Origin: Lysobacter sp.
Lineage (GTDB): Bacteria > Pseudomonadota > Gammaproteobacteria > Xanthomonadales > Xanthomonadaceae
Reading direction: 5' to 3'
NCBI GenBank assembly: GCA_011526085.1
Contig: WYBC01000038.1
Coordinates: forward strand, 248,001-312,000
Length of the DNA: 64,000 bases
Within the stretch, counting starts at the first letter, position 1; the number at the start of each line of letters is the position of its first letter. A program made the translations under genes and the position numbers. The notes under the pieces are model-generated. The model did no database searches. It saw only the letters and a list, made by a program, of their open reading frames with translations, and was not told where the DNA came from. Shown one piece after another: positions 25,707 to 34,533 of the stretch.

Positions 25707-26189
25707 TCAGTCGCGGAAATTGTCGAACTGCAGCGGCCGTTCGAACTCCATCCCGCGGAGCAGGGCGATGGCGGCCTGCAGGTCGTCGCGCTTCTTGCCA
25801 TTGACGCGGAGCTTGTCGCCGTTGATCTGCGAGTCGACCTTGAGCTTGGCATCCTTCAGCGCAGCCTGGATCTTCTTCGCCAGTTCGCGTTCGATGCCCT
25901 GCTTGACGGTGACCTTCTGGCGGCTGCCGGCGAGATTGGTTTCGACATCGCCGAAGTCCAGGCAGCGGGCGTCGATGCTGCGGGCGATCAGGCGCGCGCG
26001 CAGGATGTCGGTCATCTGCTTGAGCTGGAATTCGCTGGGCGCCGACTGCGTGACCAGGGTGTCTTCGAGCACGAATTTCGCGTCCACGCCCTTGAAGTCG
26101 AAGCGGGTGGACAGTTCGCGGTTGGCCTGGTCGACGGCGTTGGTCAGCTCGTGGACGTCGACTTCGGACACGATATCGAAAGAGGGCAT
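25707..26189 (-). CDS. yajQ: YajQ family cyclic-di-GMP-binding protein
   Basis: A 160-residue protein starting MPSFDIVSEVDVHELTNAVD, with ISTRFDFKG-like LSTRFDFKGVDAKF, DFGDVETNLAGSRQKVTVKQ and INGDKLRVNGKKRDDLQ, all standard for YajQ (two ferredoxin-like folds). In Xanthomonas campestris a YajQ protein binds c-di-GMP and, with a transcription factor, controls virulence genes. The ATG at 26189 is preferred over an in-frame ATG nine codons earlier, since MPSFDIV is the family start. Followed directly by the DUF1415 gene. Confidence 0.92.
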   Translation of the reverse strand: MPSFDIVSEVDVHELTNAVDQANRELSTRFDFKGVDAKFVLEDTLVTQSAPSEFQLKQMTDILRARLIARSIDARCLDFGDVETNLAGSRQKVTVKQGIERELAKKIQAALKDAKLKVDSQINGDKLRVNGKKRDDLQAAIALLRGMEFERPLQFDNFRD

Positions 26190-26282
26190 GGCGGCGGCAC
26201 GTGGGGCGGGGCGCACAGGTTAACCGATCGTGTTCGGCGATCGTGTCCGTTGATCGTGCGCGGATCGCGGCGCGGATCGCGT

Positions 26283-26309
26283 CCCGCCATCCCGGATCGG
26301 GAGGGCGGG
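26283..26309 (-). terminator. Likely hairpin terminator after the OmpA-family gene
   Basis: CCCGCCATCCCG-GAT-CGGGAGGGCGGG: a 12-bp stem with one A/G mismatch, lying 20 bp beyond the stop of the minus-strand OmpA gene. No clear T run. Confidence 0.4.
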
Positions 26310-26328
26310 CAACGCGACCGGTCGCGCC

Positions 26329-27375
26329 TCAGATCTTCACCAGTTCCACCCGGCGGTTCTTCGCGCGGCCGTCTTCGCTGGCGTTGTCGGCCAGCGGTTT
26401 GTCCTGGCCGAAGCCCCTGGATTGCAGGCGCGCCGGGTCGACGCCCAGGCCGACCAGGGCGCCGAGCACGCTGCGGGCGCGCGCGGCGGAGAGGGTCTGG
26501 TTGTGGTCCGGCGCACCGGTGTTGTCGGTGTGGCCCTCGATCGACAGCTTCAGCGCGGGATCGACCTGCAGCAGTTTGTCGATCTCGGCGAGGATCGGCT
26601 GCGCGTCGGGACGCAGGGTGGCCTTGTCCACGTCGAAGTTGATGTACAGCGCGACGCGGCCGTCCTTGTCGATCGCCTGCTTCATCGCCGCGGCGTCGAG
26701 GAAGCCGAGCGACTGCTTCATGCCTTCGCGTTCCAGCACGACCACGTAGCCGTGCAGCGGGAACGCGCCGGTGCTGACATCGATCCACCACTCCTTGCCG
26801 CCCTGGCGGATCAGATAGATGTCGTGCGGCGCGTCGGGGTTCATCGGCCCGGCGTAATTCGTCTTCTCCAGCGCGTCGCGACCGCCGGCGGCGTCCATCA
26901 CCGCGTAGGTGTATTGGCTGGTGTTGATCTTCCTTCCGCCCAGCGCCTGGATCGCGTTCTCGTAGTTGCGGCGGAATTCGATGTCGGAGTACTTGCGCGC
27001 GCCGCCGTCGAGGTTGAAGCGGTCGTGGAAGATCCGGCCTTCGACCGCCACGGCCTTGTCGCCGGCGATGAAGAAGTGGCGATCGAAGTTCACGAGCTTG
27101 TCCTTCTCGTCGAAGGTGCTGTCCAGCCCGTCGGGCGATTTGAAGAACGGGAACGGCGGCAGCGACGCGGTGCTGTCCGGCACGCTGGCGGGATCGAAAT
27201 CGGCGGGTGCGGCCGGGGTTTCGGCCACCGGGGCCGGCGCGGCCGGGGCGGTGGTCGCCGCAGGCGTCGGTGCGGGTGCGGGCGTGTCCGCGGGCGCTTC
27301 GCGCTGGCAGGCGGACAACCACAGGACGCCGATCAGCAGGCAGGCGAGGGGCAACGCACGGGAGACGGCTGGCAT
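26329..27375 (-). CDS. OmpA-family outer-membrane lipoprotein
   Basis: A 348-residue lipoprotein: signal peptide with lipobox LSAC (Cys23), then a Pro/Ala/Thr-rich linker (about residues 24-75), a middle domain of unknown type, and a C-terminal OmpA domain (about residues 235-348). Peptidoglycan-binding motifs are visible: NFDVDKATLRPDAQPILAEI, IEGHTDNTGAPDHNQTLSAA, RARSVLGAL and GRAKNRRVEL. It should anchor the outer membrane to peptidoglycan. The start MPAVSRALPL is chosen to give a proper signal peptide; CGGAG lies upstream. Confidence 0.88.
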   Translation of the reverse strand: MPAVSRALPLACLLIGVLWLSACQREAPADTPAPAPTPAATTAPAAPAPVAETPAAPADFDPASVPDSTASLPPFPFFKSPDGLDSTFDEKDKLVNFDRHFFIAGDKAVAVEGRIFHDRFNLDGGARKYSDIEFRRNYENAIQALGGRKINTSQYTYAVMDAAGGRDALEKTNYAGPMNPDAPHDIYLIRQGGKEWWIDVSTGAFPLHGYVVVLEREGMKQSLGFLDAAAMKQAIDKDGRVALYINFDVDKATLRPDAQPILAEIDKLLQVDPALKLSIEGHTDNTGAPDHNQTLSAARARSVLGALVGLGVDPARLQSRGFGQDKPLADNASEDGRAKNRRVELVKI

Positions 27376-27518
27376 CACGGCAACACTCCGGTCGGGTCGG
27401 GGCGGACGGAGTGTAGAACGCCGGAAGCGCCCGCGTCGGGTCAGGGCCAGGGCGGGCGGGACTCGGTGTCCCGCGGGCACGGCTGGCCGGCGCCGACCGC
27501 AGCCGGCATCCTAGCCGG

Positions 27519-28412
27519 ATGTCCCCGCACGCCCCCATCGGCCGCCGCTCCTGGCGCGCGGCCCTGCTCATGCTCGCCGCCGTCCTCTTCTTCTCGCTGA
27601 TGGACGCCGGCCTGAAGTCGCTCTCGGCCCACTATCCGCCGTTCCAGGTCGCGGCGCTGCGCGGCGCGTCCTCGCTGCCGTTCGTGCTGGTCTGGGCGCT
27701 GGCCACGGTCGGGCCGATGCCATTGCTGCGGGTGCGCTGGCCGCTGCACCTGATGCGCGGCGTGATGGGCGTGCTGATGATGGCCGCCTTCGTCTACGCG
27801 CTGCGCACGCTGCCGCTGTCGACCGCCTACACGATCTTCTTCGTCGCGCCGCTGCTGATCACCGCGCTGTCGGTGCCGGTGCTGGGCGAGAAGGTCGGCC
27901 CGCGGCGCTGGATCGCGATCGCGATCGGTTTCGTCGGGGTGCTGGTGGTGCTGCGGCCCACGGGCGAGGGCGTGATGACCCTCGCCGGGCTGGCGGTGCT
28001 GCTGTCGGCGCTGGGGTATTCGGTGTCGGCGATCACCGTGCGGGTGCTGGCGCGCACCGACAGCACCCAGTCGATGGTGGTCTGGCTGCTGGCCTGCATC
28101 GCGCTCGGCGCGGGGGCGCTGGCCCTGCCGGACTGGCGCCCGGTGGCCGCGGCGGATGCCTGGCTGATCGCCGGGGTCGGCGTCGCCGGCGCGCTCGGCC
28201 AGTACACCGTGACCGAGGCCTTCCGCCACGGCGAGGCGTCCTCGATCGCGCCGCTCGAATACACCGCGCTGCTCTGGGGCCTGATCCTGGATTACAGCCT
28301 GTGGCACGTCCTGCCCGACGGCGTCACCTGGGTGGGCGCCGCGATCATCGTGCTCAGCGGCCTGTACCTGCTGCACCGGGAGCGCGTGCACATGGAGGCG
28401 GAGCGGCCCTGA
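27519..28412 (+). CDS. EamA-family (DMT) transporter
   Basis: A 297-residue protein with ten hydrophobic helices in two EamA repeats. Motifs include LFFSLMDAGLKSLSAHYPPF in the first helix pair, TIFFVAPLLITALSVPVLGE and, in the second half, APLEYTALLWGLILDYSLW. These fit DMT superfamily carriers; the family contains exporters and importers (including SAM or purine/pyrimidine carriers), so the substrate is left open. A third EamA gene in this window, not adjacent to the first two. Confidence 0.85.
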   Translation: MSPHAPIGRRSWRAALLMLAAVLFFSLMDAGLKSLSAHYPPFQVAALRGASSLPFVLVWALATVGPMPLLRVRWPLHLMRGVMGVLMMAAFVYALRTLPLSTAYTIFFVAPLLITALSVPVLGEKVGPRRWIAIAIGFVGVLVVLRPTGEGVMTLAGLAVLLSALGYSVSAITVRVLARTDSTQSMVVWLLACIALGAGALALPDWRPVAAADAWLIAGVGVAGALGQYTVTEAFRHGEASSIAPLEYTALLWGLILDYSLWHVLPDGVTWVGAAIIVLSGLYLLHRERVHMEAERP

Positions 28413-28509
28413 GCCTGCCCGCCGCCGCGGTTGTCCTGCGGGCCGTCCGTCCTGCGTATGGCTTTGGGTGTCCGTCACCGACTTCACCCAACCTCCGGAG
28501 CCCCGCCCC

Positions 28510-29382
28510 ATGCAGCGCAAGCACCTCCTCGGCCTGGCCATCGCCGTCGCCGCCATCGCGTCCGTGACCGCCTATGCCCAGCGCGGTCTGTTCACCCGCG
28601 ACGACGCCATCCGCGGCGTGTCCGCCGACGTCCAGAACTATTCCGGCCTGCAGCCCGCCCGCGGCAAGATCGCGCGCGTGCCGACGGCCGCGTCGGCGCC
28701 CATCGCCGCCAAGCTCGCGCCGCCGATCTATCCGGTGACCGAGGCCGAGGTCTACGACGTCGACAGCTTCGGCCGCGACGTGAAGTGGCTGGGCCTCGCC
28801 AGCGCCTTCATCAGCGTGCAGAGCGGCTGCCCCAAGCCGACCTCCCCGGACGAATACTGCCAGGAACTCAGTCCCACGACCGGTGCGGTCACCGGTTTCG
28901 CCTTCAACGACGCGGCGCGCATCGTCCTGCCGAAGTACGCCAGCAACTCGATCCTGTGCTACTGGTTCTCGCCGGTGCTGAACTACACGTGGCACAACCC
29001 GACCACGTCGCGCGTGACCGGCCGCCTCTATTACAACCCGACGCTCACCATCGAGAATCCGGTGCTGGCCGATCCGTCGCTGATCGATCCGACCACCGGC
29101 GCGCCGTTCGGCGGCCAACTGATGACCAGCATGACGTCGAGCGAACGCTTCCAGGAATCGCTCGAACCCGGCGTGACCCTGATGGAGCGCACCCGCGATT
29201 CCACCGTCTGCATGGCCGGCTTCATCAGCCACAAGTCGCTGATCCAGAACTACGGCCTGACCCCGTCGCAGGCGGACGACTTCTTCGCCAGCCCGACCAC
29301 CGTGCGCCTGAACGTGAGTGGCAGCGTGCAGTACGTCAGCTCGGCGTCGTTCGTGTTCGGCCTGCGGGTGGTGGGCGACTGA
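28510..29382 (+). CDS. Exported protein, tandem paralogue 1
   Basis: A 290-residue protein I cannot assign. The signal peptide begins MQRKHLLGLAIAVAAIASVT and probably ends at AYAQ. Three Cys-containing segments (VQSGCPKPTSPDEYCQEL, NSILCYWFSP, DSTVCMAGF) and the blocks AEVYDVDSF, TIENPVLADPSLIDPTTGAP and NLYGLTPSQA-like QNYGLTPSQADDFF are shared with the next gene. GGAG lies about 9 nt before the ATG. No membrane anchor beyond the signal peptide is seen, so it is probably periplasmic or secreted. A strong GC hairpin follows. Confidence 0.7.
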   Translation: MQRKHLLGLAIAVAAIASVTAYAQRGLFTRDDAIRGVSADVQNYSGLQPARGKIARVPTAASAPIAAKLAPPIYPVTEAEVYDVDSFGRDVKWLGLASAFISVQSGCPKPTSPDEYCQELSPTTGAVTGFAFNDAARIVLPKYASNSILCYWFSPVLNYTWHNPTTSRVTGRLYYNPTLTIENPVLADPSLIDPTTGAPFGGQLMTSMTSSERFQESLEPGVTLMERTRDSTVCMAGFISHKSLIQNYGLTPSQADDFFASPTTVRLNVSGSVQYVSSASFVFGLRVVGD

Positions 29383-29392
29383 TCCCGCACGC

Positions 29393-29425
29393 CCCCGGGC
29401 GGAGCGCTGTCCGCTCCGCCCGGGG
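29393..29425 (+). terminator. GC-rich hairpin between the two secreted paralogues
   Basis: A 14-bp perfect stem CCCCGGGCGGAGCG / CGCTCCGCCCCG-type (29393-29406 with 29412-29425), loop CTGTC, 10 bp past the stop. No T run, so it may be a partial terminator or mRNA stabiliser. Confidence 0.55.
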
Positions 29426-29483
29426 GGCCGCGTTGTGTTCCGGTACGTGTCGTCCGTCCCGCCAACCTCCGGAGCGCATCACC

Positions 29484-30344
29484 ATGCAACGCAAGCATTT
29501 CCTCGGCCTCGGCATCGCCGCGGCCCTCGTGTCCGTCGGCGTCTACGCCCAGCAGGGCGGCCTGTCGAAACACGATGTCATCGAAGCCGTTTCCCCCGAT
29601 CTGCCCGCCAGCCGGCACGCGCAGCGTCCGGCGCAGGCCGCGCGCAGCCTGTCGGTCGCCAGGGCCGGCACCGCGAAGGCCGCGCGCGCGCCCAGCGAAG
29701 AAGACGTCTACGACGTCGATTCCTTCAAGCGCAACCTCGTCTGGCTGGGCCTGGCCAGCGCCTTCATCAACCTCAGCGACACCTGCCCGACCGATCCGGC
29801 CAATCCGGACGAACTGTGCCAGGTGCTCGCGCCCGCGCCGGGGTTCACGCCCTTCACGTTCGACGATGCCGCGCACATCACGTTGCCGGGCAAGTCCGCG
29901 AACTCGCTGCTGTGCTACTGGTTCTCGCCGGTGCTCAACGTCAACTACGTCAACAGCGGCGCCACGCCGACCTACGGCCGCCTGCGCTACACGCCGACGC
30001 TGACCATCGAGAATCCGGTGCTGGACGATCCGGCGCTGATCGACCCGACCACCGGCGCGCCGTTCGGCGGCCAGTTCATGACCAGCATGACCGCGAGCGA
30101 AAGCTTCGTGGTGCCGCTGGACGTGGGCGTCAACTTCACCGAACGCACCCGCGATTCGGCGGTGTGCATGGCCGGCTTCGTCTCGAAGAAGGCGCTGATC
30201 GAAAGCTACGGCCTGACCGACGCCCAGGCGAAGGAATTCTTCAAACAGCCGACCACGATCCGCCTCAACGTCACCGGTTCGGCCCAGAACGTCGGCTTCG
30301 CCTCGATGGTCTTCGGCCTGCGCGTGGTGGGCGACGAGCGCTGA
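29484..30344 (+). CDS. Exported protein, tandem paralogue 2
   Basis: A 286-residue paralogue of the preceding gene. Signal peptide MQRKHFLGLGIAAALVSVGV then YAQQGG. Nearly identical blocks: EDVYDVDSF, WLGLASAFI, CYWFSPVLN, TLTIENPVL, LIDPTTGAPFGGQ, SMTASESF, RTRDSAVCMAGF, then FGLRVVGD at the end. The spacer from about residue 32 to 68 differs completely. The upstream CCTCCGGAGC ribosome-binding region is also conserved between the two copies. Function unknown. Confidence 0.7.
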   Translation: MQRKHFLGLGIAAALVSVGVYAQQGGLSKHDVIEAVSPDLPASRHAQRPAQAARSLSVARAGTAKAARAPSEEDVYDVDSFKRNLVWLGLASAFINLSDTCPTDPANPDELCQVLAPAPGFTPFTFDDAAHITLPGKSANSLLCYWFSPVLNVNYVNSGATPTYGRLRYTPTLTIENPVLDDPALIDPTTGAPFGGQFMTSMTASESFVVPLDVGVNFTERTRDSAVCMAGFVSKKALIESYGLTDAQAKEFFKQPTTIRLNVTGSAQNVGFASMVFGLRVVGDER

Positions 30345-30370
30345 ATACCCGTTCGGACCCGCGCGACCCC

Positions 30371-30403
30371 GCGAAGCCCGGCCCCGCGCCGGGCTTCGCC
30401 TTT
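30371..30403 (+). terminator. Rho-independent-type terminator after paralogue 2
   Basis: Perfect 12-bp stem GCGAAGCCCGGC / GCCGGGCTTCGC (30371-30382, 30388-30399), loop CCCGC, followed by CTTT. Confidence 0.6.
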
Positions 30404-30544
30404 GGCGGACGCCGAAGACGGGCGCGACCGCGCGCTGCGCCGCATCGTGACCCCGCTGGCGTCCCGGTGTAGCGTCGACAGGCCCGGATCGACGACCTGC
30501 ATGGCGTCGGAATCCGGCCATCCGTTCCGTCGAAGGCGTTCGAA

Positions 30545-31144
30545 ATGGTCACCAGCACCGCCACCACCGTCGATGCCTATCTCGCCGCACTGCCGCCCGA
30601 ACGCCGCGAGGTGGCGGCGGCGCTGCGCGCGCTGATCCGCCGGCATCTGCCCGAAGGCTATGCCGAAGCCATGACCTGGGGCATGCCGACCTACGAGGTC
30701 CCGCTGGACCGTCATCCCGACACCTACAACGGGAAGCCGCTGGCCTACGTCGGCTTCGCCGTGCAGAAGAACAACTACGCGCTGTACCTGATGTGCGTGT
30801 ATTCGGACGGCACGCAGGAACGCATGCTGCGCGACGCCGCGGCGGCGATGGGCATCACCCTGGACATGGGCAAGTCCTGCGTGCGCTTCCGCGCGCTCGA
30901 CCGTTTGCCGCTCGATGCCATCGGCAAAGTGATCGCCAGCCATCCGGTCGACGAGTACATCGCGCTGTACGAAGCGTCGCGCGCGACCAGCGGATCCGCC
31001 GGCGTCGCGAGGAACACGGCGGCCAAGAAAGCGGTGGCGAAGAAAGTCGCGAAGAAGACGGCCGCCAGCAAGCCGGCCGCGAAGAAGACACCTGCCGCGG
31101 CGAAGCCTCCAGCCAGGGCGAAGGCCGTGTCGAAGCGCGGATGA
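30545..31144 (+). CDS. DUF1801 domain protein with Lys/Ala-rich tail
   Basis: A 199-residue protein. Residues about 10-135 match DUF1801: VDAYLAALPPERREVAAALR, EAMTWGMPTYEVP, VGFAVQKNNYALYLM, and MGKSCVRFRALDRLPLDAIG. The last 50 residues are a histone H1-like run of Ala/Lys/Pro (VAKKVAKKTAASKP and repeats), a tail often seen in nucleoid or nucleic-acid-associated proteins. Function of DUF1801 is unknown. A cytoplasmic protein standing between the secreted paralogues and the pyruvate dehydrogenase genes. Confidence 0.82.
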   Translation: MVTSTATTVDAYLAALPPERREVAAALRALIRRHLPEGYAEAMTWGMPTYEVPLDRHPDTYNGKPLAYVGFAVQKNNYALYLMCVYSDGTQERMLRDAAAAMGITLDMGKSCVRFRALDRLPLDAIGKVIASHPVDEYIALYEASRATSGSAGVARNTAAKKAVAKKVAKKTAASKPAAKKTPAAAKPPARAKAVSKRG

Positions 31145-31342
31145 TGCGCCCGTGCCGAAGGCGCGCGTCGCCGTTCGCCGGCGTATGGCGCCGCGGAGCG
31201 CCGACGTGAATACGTTTTCCCCTGCCGGGCGCGCGCGCATGCACGCTCCGGAGCGTTGCCGTGGTTGGCGCGGGGCGCATCCCCGGCCACAATAGCCCGA
31301 TCCTTTCGCCCCCCGGCGCAGGCACGACCACAAGGCCCGCAC

Positions 31343-32710
31343 ATGACAGTTCTGAAGGAAGCCCGCGTTCCCGACATCGGCGATTTCACCGACATTCCGG
31401 TGATCGAAATCCTGGTGGCCGTCGGCGATGCCGTCGCCCGCGACCAGAGTCTGGTGACGCTGGAATCGGACAAGGCGACCATGGAAGTGCCGGCGCCGTT
31501 CGCAGGCATCGTCCGCGAACTGAAGGTCAAGCTCGGCGACAACCTCTCCGAAGGCAGCGTGGTCGCGATGATCGAACCGACCGATGCCGAACCCGCCGCA
31601 GCCGCCGCACCTGCGCCCGCCGCGCCCGCCGCGCCCGCCGCGCCGCCGGCGCCGCCGAAACCCGAGGCGCCCGCGCCGGCCGTGGCTGCACCTGCACCCG
31701 TCGCCTCCGCGCCTGCGCCGGCAGCCGCCGCGCCGATGGGCGCCGGTCTGCCGCCGGTCCGGTTCGAGGCCGACGCCGTGCTGCCGGACAAGGTGCCCTA
31801 CGCCAGCCCGGCGGTGCGCCTGTTCGCGCGCGAACTCGGCGTGGATCTGTCGCGCGTGACCGGCACCGCCCGCGCCGGCCGGATCAGCCGGGAAGACGTG
31901 CAGAACTTCGTCAAGGCCGCGATGCAGGGGGGCGCCACGGGCGCCGCGCCCGCGCCCGCCGGTGGCGGCGGTGGCCTCAATCTGTTGCCGTGGCCGAAGG
32001 TCGACTTCTCGAAGTTCGGCGAGATCGAAGTCCGCGAACTGTCGCGGATCAAGAAGATTTCCGGCGCCAACCTCGCCCGCAACTGGGCGATGATCCCGCA
32101 CGTCACCCAGCACGACGATGCCGACATCACCGATCTGGAAGCGCTGCGCGTCGCATTGAACAAAGAGAACGAGAAGGCGGGCATCAAGCTCACCATGCTC
32201 GCTTTCCTGATGAAGGCATCGGTTTCGGCCTTGAAGAAGTATCCCGACTTCAACGCATCGCTCGACACCGACGGCAACCTCGTCCTCAAGAAGTATTTCC
32301 ACATCGGTTTCGCCGCCGACACGCCGAACGGCCTGGTCGTGCCGGTGGTGCGCGATGTCGACAGGAAGGGCGTGATCGAGATCGCGCAGGAAACCGGCGA
32401 ACTGGCGAAGAAGGCGCGCGACGGCAAGCTCGGCCCGGCCGAGATGAGCGGCGGTTGTTTCTCGATCAGTTCGCTCGGCGGCATCGGCGGCACCGGCTTC
32501 ACGCCGATCGTCAACGCGCCGGAAGTCGCGATCCTTGGTGTCTCGAAATCGGCGATCAAGCCGGTGTGGGACGGCCAGCAGTTCGCGCCGCGCCTGATCC
32601 TGCCGCTGTCTCTGTCCTACGACCATCGCGTGATCGACGGTGCCGCCGCCGCGCGCTTCACCGCATATCTGGCCGCGCTGCTGGCCGACATGCGCCGCGT
32701 GCTGCTGTGA
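31343..32710 (+). CDS. aceF: Pyruvate dehydrogenase complex E2, dihydrolipoyllysine-residue acetyltransferase
   Basis: A 455-residue E2. One lipoyl domain (residues 1-80; lipoyl Lys44 in TLESDKATMEVP), a long Ala/Pro linker, a peripheral subunit-binding domain (YASPAVRLFARELGVDLSRV, ARAGRISREDV) and the C-terminal acetyltransferase domain with catalytic SYDHRVIDGA. A short Ala/Gly linker (GGATGAAPAPAGGGGG) precedes the catalytic domain. It transfers acetyl from E1 to CoA. The only partner gene present is E3, 10 bp downstream; no E1 (aceE) gene is adjacent upstream. The ATG at 31343 has no clear Shine-Dalgarno. Confidence 0.92.
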   Translation: MTVLKEARVPDIGDFTDIPVIEILVAVGDAVARDQSLVTLESDKATMEVPAPFAGIVRELKVKLGDNLSEGSVVAMIEPTDAEPAAAAAPAPAAPAAPAAPPAPPKPEAPAPAVAAPAPVASAPAPAAAAPMGAGLPPVRFEADAVLPDKVPYASPAVRLFARELGVDLSRVTGTARAGRISREDVQNFVKAAMQGGATGAAPAPAGGGGGLNLLPWPKVDFSKFGEIEVRELSRIKKISGANLARNWAMIPHVTQHDDADITDLEALRVALNKENEKAGIKLTMLAFLMKASVSALKKYPDFNASLDTDGNLVLKKYFHIGFAADTPNGLVVPVVRDVDRKGVIEIAQETGELAKKARDGKLGPAEMSGGCFSISSLGGIGGTGFTPIVNAPEVAILGVSKSAIKPVWDGQQFAPRLILPLSLSYDHRVIDGAAAARFTAYLAALLADMRRVLL

Positions 32711-32720
32711 CCGGGGAACG

Positions 32721-34523
32721 ATGATGACGACGATGGTTGAAGTGAAGGTCCCCGACATCGGCGACTTCGAAGGCATTCCGGTGATCGAGATCCTGGTGAA
32801 GCCCGGCGACACCGTGGCGAAGGACCAGGGCCTGGTCACGCTCGAGTCGGACAAGGCGACGATGGAAGTGCCGTCGTCCGCCGCGGGAGTGGTGAAGGAA
32901 CTGAAAGTGAAGCTCGGCGACAGCGTGTCCGAGGGCAGCGTGATCGCGGTCCTCGAGAGCGCCGACAGCACCGCTGCGGTCGTAGGAGGGGCTTCAGCCC
33001 CGAGCCCTGCCGCACCGGCCCCTGCGCCCGCTGCAGCACCTGCGCCGGCCGTCGCCTCGCCCGCACCCACCGCCGCCGCATCGAGCGGCCGCAAGGCCGA
33101 CATCGAATGCCGCATGCTGGTGCTCGGCGCCGGTCCCGGCGGCTACACCGCCGCGTTCCGCAGCGCCGACCTCGGCCTCGACACCGTGCTGGTCGAGCGC
33201 TACGCCGCGCTCGGCGGCGTGTGTCTCAATGTCGGCTGCATTCCATCGAAGGCGCTGCTGCACGCCGCCAACGTCATCGACGAAGCCGCGCATGCGAAGG
33301 ATTACGGCATCGATTTCGGCGCGCCGAAGATCGCGCTCGACACCCTGCGCGGCTACAAGGAAAAAGTCGTCGGCCAGCTCACCAAGGGCCTGAGCGGGAT
33401 GGCGAAGCAGCGCAAGGTGCGGGTGGTGCAGGGCGCCGGCCGGTTCGTGTCGCCGAACGAAATCGAAGTCGCCGGCGACGCCGGCACCCAGCTCGTCCGC
33501 TTCGAGCAATGCATCATCGCCGCCGGTTCGCAGCCGGTGAAGCTGCCGGCGTTTCCATGGGTCAATGGGGATGTTGGCGATCCGCGGGTGATGGATTCGA
33601 CCGACGCGCTCGAACTCAAGGACATCCCGAAATCATTGCTGGTCGTTGGCGGCGGCATCATCGGCCTGGAAATGGCGACGGTGTATCGCGCGCTCGGCAG
33701 CGCGGTGACCGTGGTCGAGTTCATGGACCAGATCATGCCCGGCGCCGACGCCGATCTGATCAAGCCGCTCGCCGACCGCCTGAAGAAGCAGGGCGTGGCG
33801 ATCCATCTGAAAACCAAAGTCGTCGAGGCCAAGGCGACGAAGGCCGGCATCGTCTGCGGCTTCGATGGCGCCAGCATTCCGGCCAGCGACACCTACGAGC
33901 GCGTGCTGGTCGCCGTGGGCCGCGCGCCGAACGGAAAGAAGATCGATGCCGACAAGGCCGGCGTCGCCGTGACCGAGCGCGGCTTCATCGAGGTCGACCG
34001 GCAGATGCGCACCAACGTGCCGCACATCTTCGCCATCGGCGACATCATCGGCCAGCCGATGCTCGCGCACAAAGCCACCCACGAGGGCAAGCTCGCCGCT
34101 GAAGTCGCGGCGGGCGAGAAGAAAGAGTGGGTCGCGCGGGTCATCCCGTCGGTGGCCTACACCGATCCGGAAATCGCCTGGGTCGGCGTCACCGAGACCG
34201 AGGCGAAGGCCAAGGGTCTGAAGATCGGCGTCGGCAAGTTCCCGTGGGCCGCTTCGGGTCGCGCGATCGGCATCGGCCGCACCGAAGGCTTCACGAAACT
34301 CATTTTCGACGAGGCCAGCCATCGCATCATCGGCGCCGGCATCGTCGGCGTGCATGCCGGCGATCTGATCGCCGAAGTCGCGCTCGCGATCGAGATGGGC
34401 TGCGAGGTCGCCGACATCGGCCACACGATCCATCCGCACCCCACGCTCAGCGAATCGGTGGGCATGGCGGCGGAAGTCTTCGATGGCACGATCACCGATC
34501 TCTACATCCCGAAGAAGAAGTGA
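32721..34523 (+). CDS. lpdA: Dihydrolipoyl dehydrogenase (E3) with N-terminal lipoyl domain
   Basis: A 600-residue enzyme. The lipoyl domain (residues 1-80; Lys45 in TLESDKATMEVP) is followed by an Ala/Pro linker (about 82-125) and a full E3: FAD motif LVLGAGPGGYTAAF, redox disulfide Cys168/Cys173 in GGVCLNVGC, NAD motif LLVVGGGIIGLEM and the His/Glu pair in HTIHPHPTLSESV. It reoxidises dihydrolipoyl groups of the adjacent E2. Fusion of a lipoyl domain to E3 is known in some beta/gammaproteobacteria. Residues 88-95 are encoded by a REP-like sequence identical to intergenic copies elsewhere (see repeat feature). The Shine-Dalgarno is GGGGA. Confidence 0.95.
   Translation: MMTTMVEVKVPDIGDFEGIPVIEILVKPGDTVAKDQGLVTLESDKATMEVPSSAAGVVKELKVKLGDSVSEGSVIAVLESADSTAAVVGGASAPSPAAPAPAPAAAPAPAVASPAPTAAASSGRKADIECRMLVLGAGPGGYTAAFRSADLGLDTVLVERYAALGGVCLNVGCIPSKALLHAANVIDEAAHAKDYGIDFGAPKIALDTLRGYKEKVVGQLTKGLSGMAKQRKVRVVQGAGRFVSPNEIEVAGDAGTQLVRFEQCIIAAGSQPVKLPAFPWVNGDVGDPRVMDSTDALELKDIPKSLLVVGGGIIGLEMATVYRALGSAVTVVEFMDQIMPGADADLIKPLADRLKKQGVAIHLKTKVVEAKATKAGIVCGFDGASIPASDTYERVLVAVGRAPNGKKIDADKAGVAVTERGFIEVDRQMRTNVPHIFAIGDIIGQPMLAHKATHEGKLAAEVAAGEKKEWVARVIPSVAYTDPEIAWVGVTETEAKAKGLKIGVGKFPWAASGRAIGIGRTEGFTKLIFDEASHRIIGAGIVGVHAGDLIAEVALAIEMGCEVADIGHTIHPHPTLSESVGMAAEVFDGTITDLYIPKKK
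32982..33003 (+). repeat. REP-like element inside the lpdA linker
   Basis: GTAGGAGGGGCTTCAGCCCC then GA (32982-33003) matches, over the full element, the intergenic copies at 43309-43331, 43345-43367 and 43396-43418. It is read as V88-G-G-A-S-A-P-S of LpdA without disturbing the frame, in the flexible region between lipoyl and FAD domains. Confidence 0.8.
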
Positions 34524-34533
34524 TCGAGATCTC

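Noticed and set aside
31010-31141. Lys/Ala repeat at the end of the DUF1801 gene as a separate histone-like gene
   Set aside because: It continues the same frame without a start codon and is a tail of the DUF1801 protein.
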